From contig NZ_JAARZJ010000013.1 in assembly GCF_014229245.1 (NCBI RefSeq), positions 38,377 through 102,376 on the forward strand: a stretch of DNA of 64,000 nt. Reading direction: 5' to 3'. A program made the position numbers and the translations under genes. The notes beneath the pieces are model-generated. The model had not been told where the DNA came from. It searched no databases and saw only the letters and a list, made by a program, of their open reading frames with translations. This stretch comes from Listeria farberi. Its GTDB lineage: Bacteria > Bacillota > Bacilli > Lactobacillales > Listeriaceae. Shown here in pieces: positions 63,227 through 64,000 of this stretch; position 1 is the stretch's first letter; every line of letters starts with the position of its first letter.

Positions 63227-63751
63227 TCATTTCCGAACCTGTTTAACCCAAAAACCACCATGGATTTGTTTTGGCTCAGAAGAAACAATAAATGCACCAT
63301 TATCAATTTCAATAATATGTTTATATAATTTCCGCTCATTTTTTCTTTGTGTCAAAATTTCAAGCATCATCCGTTCACCATCACGACCACTCGCAAGCCA
63401 ACTAGTAACCCCATATCCTAAATCACGAATTTGATTTGGCAAGTCTAAGTTATATTCTTTTGTAATAACGTTCACTGTAATATACCCTAAAGCAATTCGC
63501 TCTTCAATTTTCATACCAACGATAATTCCTACGCCAAATCCAATTGCATACGCTAAAACATTGGCAATATTATTTAAGTTATCCAAAACCAAACTAAGGG
63601 CAACTACATAGATAATCATTTCAAACACACTTGAAAGAGCAGCTAAATAACGATAACCTTTCATCGTCAAAAGTAACCTCACCGTATAAATCGTCACATA
63701 CAAAATATTTACAATAAAAATAGTAACCACTATAAATATACTGTTATCCAC
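63227..63751 (-). CDS. UPF0316/DUF2179 membrane protein
   Basis: A 174-residue protein: three membrane helices in the N-terminal half, then a cytoplasmic DUF2179 domain (YNLDLPNQIRDLGYGVTSW ... GERMMLEIL). Start GTG at 63751 has GGGGGG 7 bases upstream; an ATG frame 11 codons earlier lacks a site. Function unknown. Own promoter TTGTCA-17-TATATT. Confidence 0.88.
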   Translation of the reverse strand: MDNSIFIVVTIFIVNILYVTIYTVRLLLTMKGYRYLAALSSVFEMIIYVVALSLVLDNLNNIANVLAYAIGFGVGIIVGMKIEERIALGYITVNVITKEYNLDLPNQIRDLGYGVTSWLASGRDGERMMLEILTQRKNERKLYKHIIEIDNGAFIVSSEPKQIHGGFWVKQVRK

Positions 63752-63799
63752 TAAAATACCCCCCACCAAAAAACTGCATTTCATTGTGAGTCTTTTACT

Positions 63800-63828
63800 A
63801 ATATAACATCCAATAAGGTAGCTGACAA
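63800..63828 (-). promoter_or_regulatory. Promoter of the UPF0316 gene
   Basis: Minus strand: -35 TTGTCA (63823-63828), 17-base spacer, -10 TATATT (63800-63805). Confidence 0.82.
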
Positions 63829-63844
63829 AAGAAACACCTCAACA

Positions 63845-63868
63845 AAAAAAGTCCTAAATAATTAGGAC
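63845..63868 (-). terminator. Terminator after 5S rRNA
   Basis: Perfect 7-bp stem GTCCTAA / TTAGGAC with loop ATAA, followed by TTTTTTTG on the minus strand. Ends the rRNA operon. Confidence 0.9.
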
Positions 63869-63878
63869 TTTGTTAGAT

Positions 63879-63998
63879 TGCCCGGCAGCGACCTACTCTC
63901 GCAGGGGGAAGCCCCCAACTACCATTGGCGCAGAGAAGCTTAACTACCGTGTTCGGGATGGGAACGGGTGTGACCTTCTCGCCATAACTACCAGACAA
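63879..63998 (-). rRNA. rrf: 5S ribosomal RNA
   Basis: A 120-base gene on the minus strand. The 5' and 3' ends pair over 11 bases (TTGTCTGGTAG with CTGCCGGGCAA, with G-T pairs), and the conserved internal block (GGTCACACCCGTTCCCATCC, GAACACGGTAGTTAAGC) is complete. The 16S and 23S genes would lie beyond the window's right edge. Confidence 0.95.
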
Positions 63999-64000
63999 TA

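Overview
The window is a chromosomal segment of a low-GC Gram-positive bacterium. I recognise gene content and order as Listeria sensu stricto (L. monocytogenes or L. innocua): the VirAB/VirRS module, the gatCAB-camS-ligA-pcrA-pcrB block, and the pur operon next to a 5S rRNA gene all match that genus from memory. Start codons mostly follow strong GGAGG-type ribosome binding sites and intrinsic terminators are frequent. I see no insertion sequence, prophage, CRISPR array or tRNA gene. Almost everything is core genome.

Layout. 1-2.8 kb: the 5' part of a DEAD-box helicase gene and a small GntR/ABC transporter operon with a palindromic operator over its promoter. 2.8-13.8 kb: a carbohydrate locus. 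On the minus strand it holds a GH3 beta-glucosidase, a very long GH94-type phosphorylase, a LacI regulator and a Gfo/Idh/MocA oxidoreductase. On the plus strand is a divergent sugar ABC transporter (binding lipoprotein and two permeases). I recognise the enzymes as the Listeria beta-1,2-glucan (sophoro-oligosaccharide) system. The shared promoter region carries two identical LacI-type operators and cre-like sites. 13.8-21 kb: glutamate synthase (gltB, gltD) with its divergent LysR activator gltC. 21-25.1 kb: an acetyltransferase, an iron-type alcohol dehydrogenase homologue, and an amino-acid ABC transporter behind a T-box whose specifier reads as CAC (His). 25.2-33 kb: a Bce-type antimicrobial-peptide module (virB, virA, virR ... 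virS) with an epimerase-like gene, an unknown gene and adenine deaminase between virR and virS.

33-38.5 kb: unknown membrane protein, shikimate kinase with an apparently non-canonical start codon, unknown protein, a possible small RNA, a 23S rRNA methyltransferase (RlmCD type), an unknown anchored protein and diacylglycerol kinase. 38.5-48 kb: gatB, gatA, gatC, camS, ligA, pcrA and pcrB, all on the minus strand. 48-50.2 kb: an NSS-family transporter and a YerC-type regulator with a small membrane protein. 50.3-63 kb: the full purine operon purE-K-B-C-S-Q-L-F-M-N-H-D on the minus strand, from a promoter with two PurBox-like elements, ending in a terminator after purD. 63.2-63.8 kb: a UPF0316/DUF2179 membrane protein. 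63.88-64 kb: a 5S rRNA gene, also on the minus strand, presumably the last gene of an rRNA operon beyond the window.

Nothing in the window looks like a completely new multi-gene system. The observations best worth checking are the shikimate kinase start codon, the possible plus-strand small RNA at about 35.08-35.19 kb, the His-specific T-box, the dual operator region of the beta-1,2-glucan locus, the strong intra-operon hairpin between purB and purC, and the four unknown ORFs with conserved-looking context. Gene names and family assignments rest on reading the translated sequences and on memory of the families; no database search was run.
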